A stretch of DNA of 5,358 nucleotides from NCBI GenBank assembly GCA_023818995.1, contig JAMWDA010000108.1:1-5358 (forward strand), given 5' to 3'. The first letter of the stretch is position 1. Each line of letters begins with the position of its first letter. This stretch comes from Candidatus Omnitrophota bacterium (GTDB lineage Bacteria; Omnitrophota; Gorgyraeia; Duberdicusellales; 4484-171). Below, piece by piece: positions 5,302-5,358 of the stretch. The position numbers were made by a program, and so were the translations under genes. The notes beneath the pieces were generated by a model. The model did no database searches and was not told the DNA's origin. It saw only the letters and a list, made by a program, of their open reading frames with translations.

Positions 5302-5357
5302 ACGCTCTTTTTCAAGCAAGGAAGACAGCTCTCTAACTCCTTTATGGCCTTATTATT
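5298..5357 (-). CDS. Possible C-terminal end of an upstream gene, unidentified
   Basis: One minus-strand frame is open from the window edge to a TGA at 5300-5298. It gives 19 residues ending in IKELESCLPCLKKSV, which read plausibly as a charged protein tail. The stop would overlap the -35 of the purE promoter, consistent with tight packing. The stretch is too short to identify. A second minus-strand frame, after in-frame stops, and one plus-strand frame are also open here, so this may be non-coding. Confidence 0.25.
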   Translation of the reverse strand, partial: NNKAIKELESCLPCLKKSV

Positions 5358-5358
5358 A

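Noticed and set aside
5279..5358. Plus-strand frame starting at GTG 5279 and open to the window edge
   Set aside because: It has no ribosome binding site, would start inside the purE promoter, and all confirmed genes are on the other strand. It is too short to judge, so it is not listed.

Overview
This is an AT-rich bacterial chromosomal window in which every supported gene lies on the minus strand, so the genes read from right to left. All are housekeeping genes for nucleotide, one-carbon and tRNA metabolism. No mobile element, CRISPR array or RNA gene is visible. Arg codons are often AGA/AGG, and TGA, TAG and TAA all serve as real stops, so the code is the standard bacterial one. The order YwlC/Sua5, YwlE-type phosphatase, rpiB, glyA matches the ywl-glyA neighbourhood of Bacillus subtilis. 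Together with the low GC and an N-terminal DnaE domain of the metal-binding type, this suggests a Firmicutes-like or uncultured deep-branching bacterium. I cannot name the phylum from the window.

Layout in the direction of transcription: (1) 5298-5357 is a short open stretch, possibly the last codons of an upstream gene. (2) A promoter with a perfect TTGACA and a striking 10-5-10 inverted repeat precede purE (4762-5220), which overlaps by 4 nt a gene encoding a fusion of a threonylcarbamoyl-AMP synthase domain and a low-molecular-weight phosphatase domain (3698-4765). (3) A 156-bp gap holds an extended -10 promoter and a small palindrome over the predicted start site. It drives a compact run: rpiB (3092-3541), glyA (1846-3099), a dCMP deaminase gene (1403-1849), nrdR (933-1400) and a bifunctional-nuclease-family gene (504-908). 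(4) An 89-bp gap with a promoter-like sequence very close to the start codon precedes dnaE, of which only the first 138 codons (1-414) are in the window.

The genes make metabolic sense together. RpiB supplies ribose 5-phosphate (the PRPP precursor) and PurE works in purine synthesis. GlyA supplies methylene-tetrahydrofolate and dCMP deaminase supplies dUMP, the two substrates of thymidylate synthase. NrdR controls ribonucleotide reductase, and DnaE consumes the dNTPs. The most unusual points are the phosphatase-synthase fusion, the perfect hairpin at the predicted 5' end of the purE message, and unusual active-site loops in PurE and RpiB. I did not find a wholly new system.
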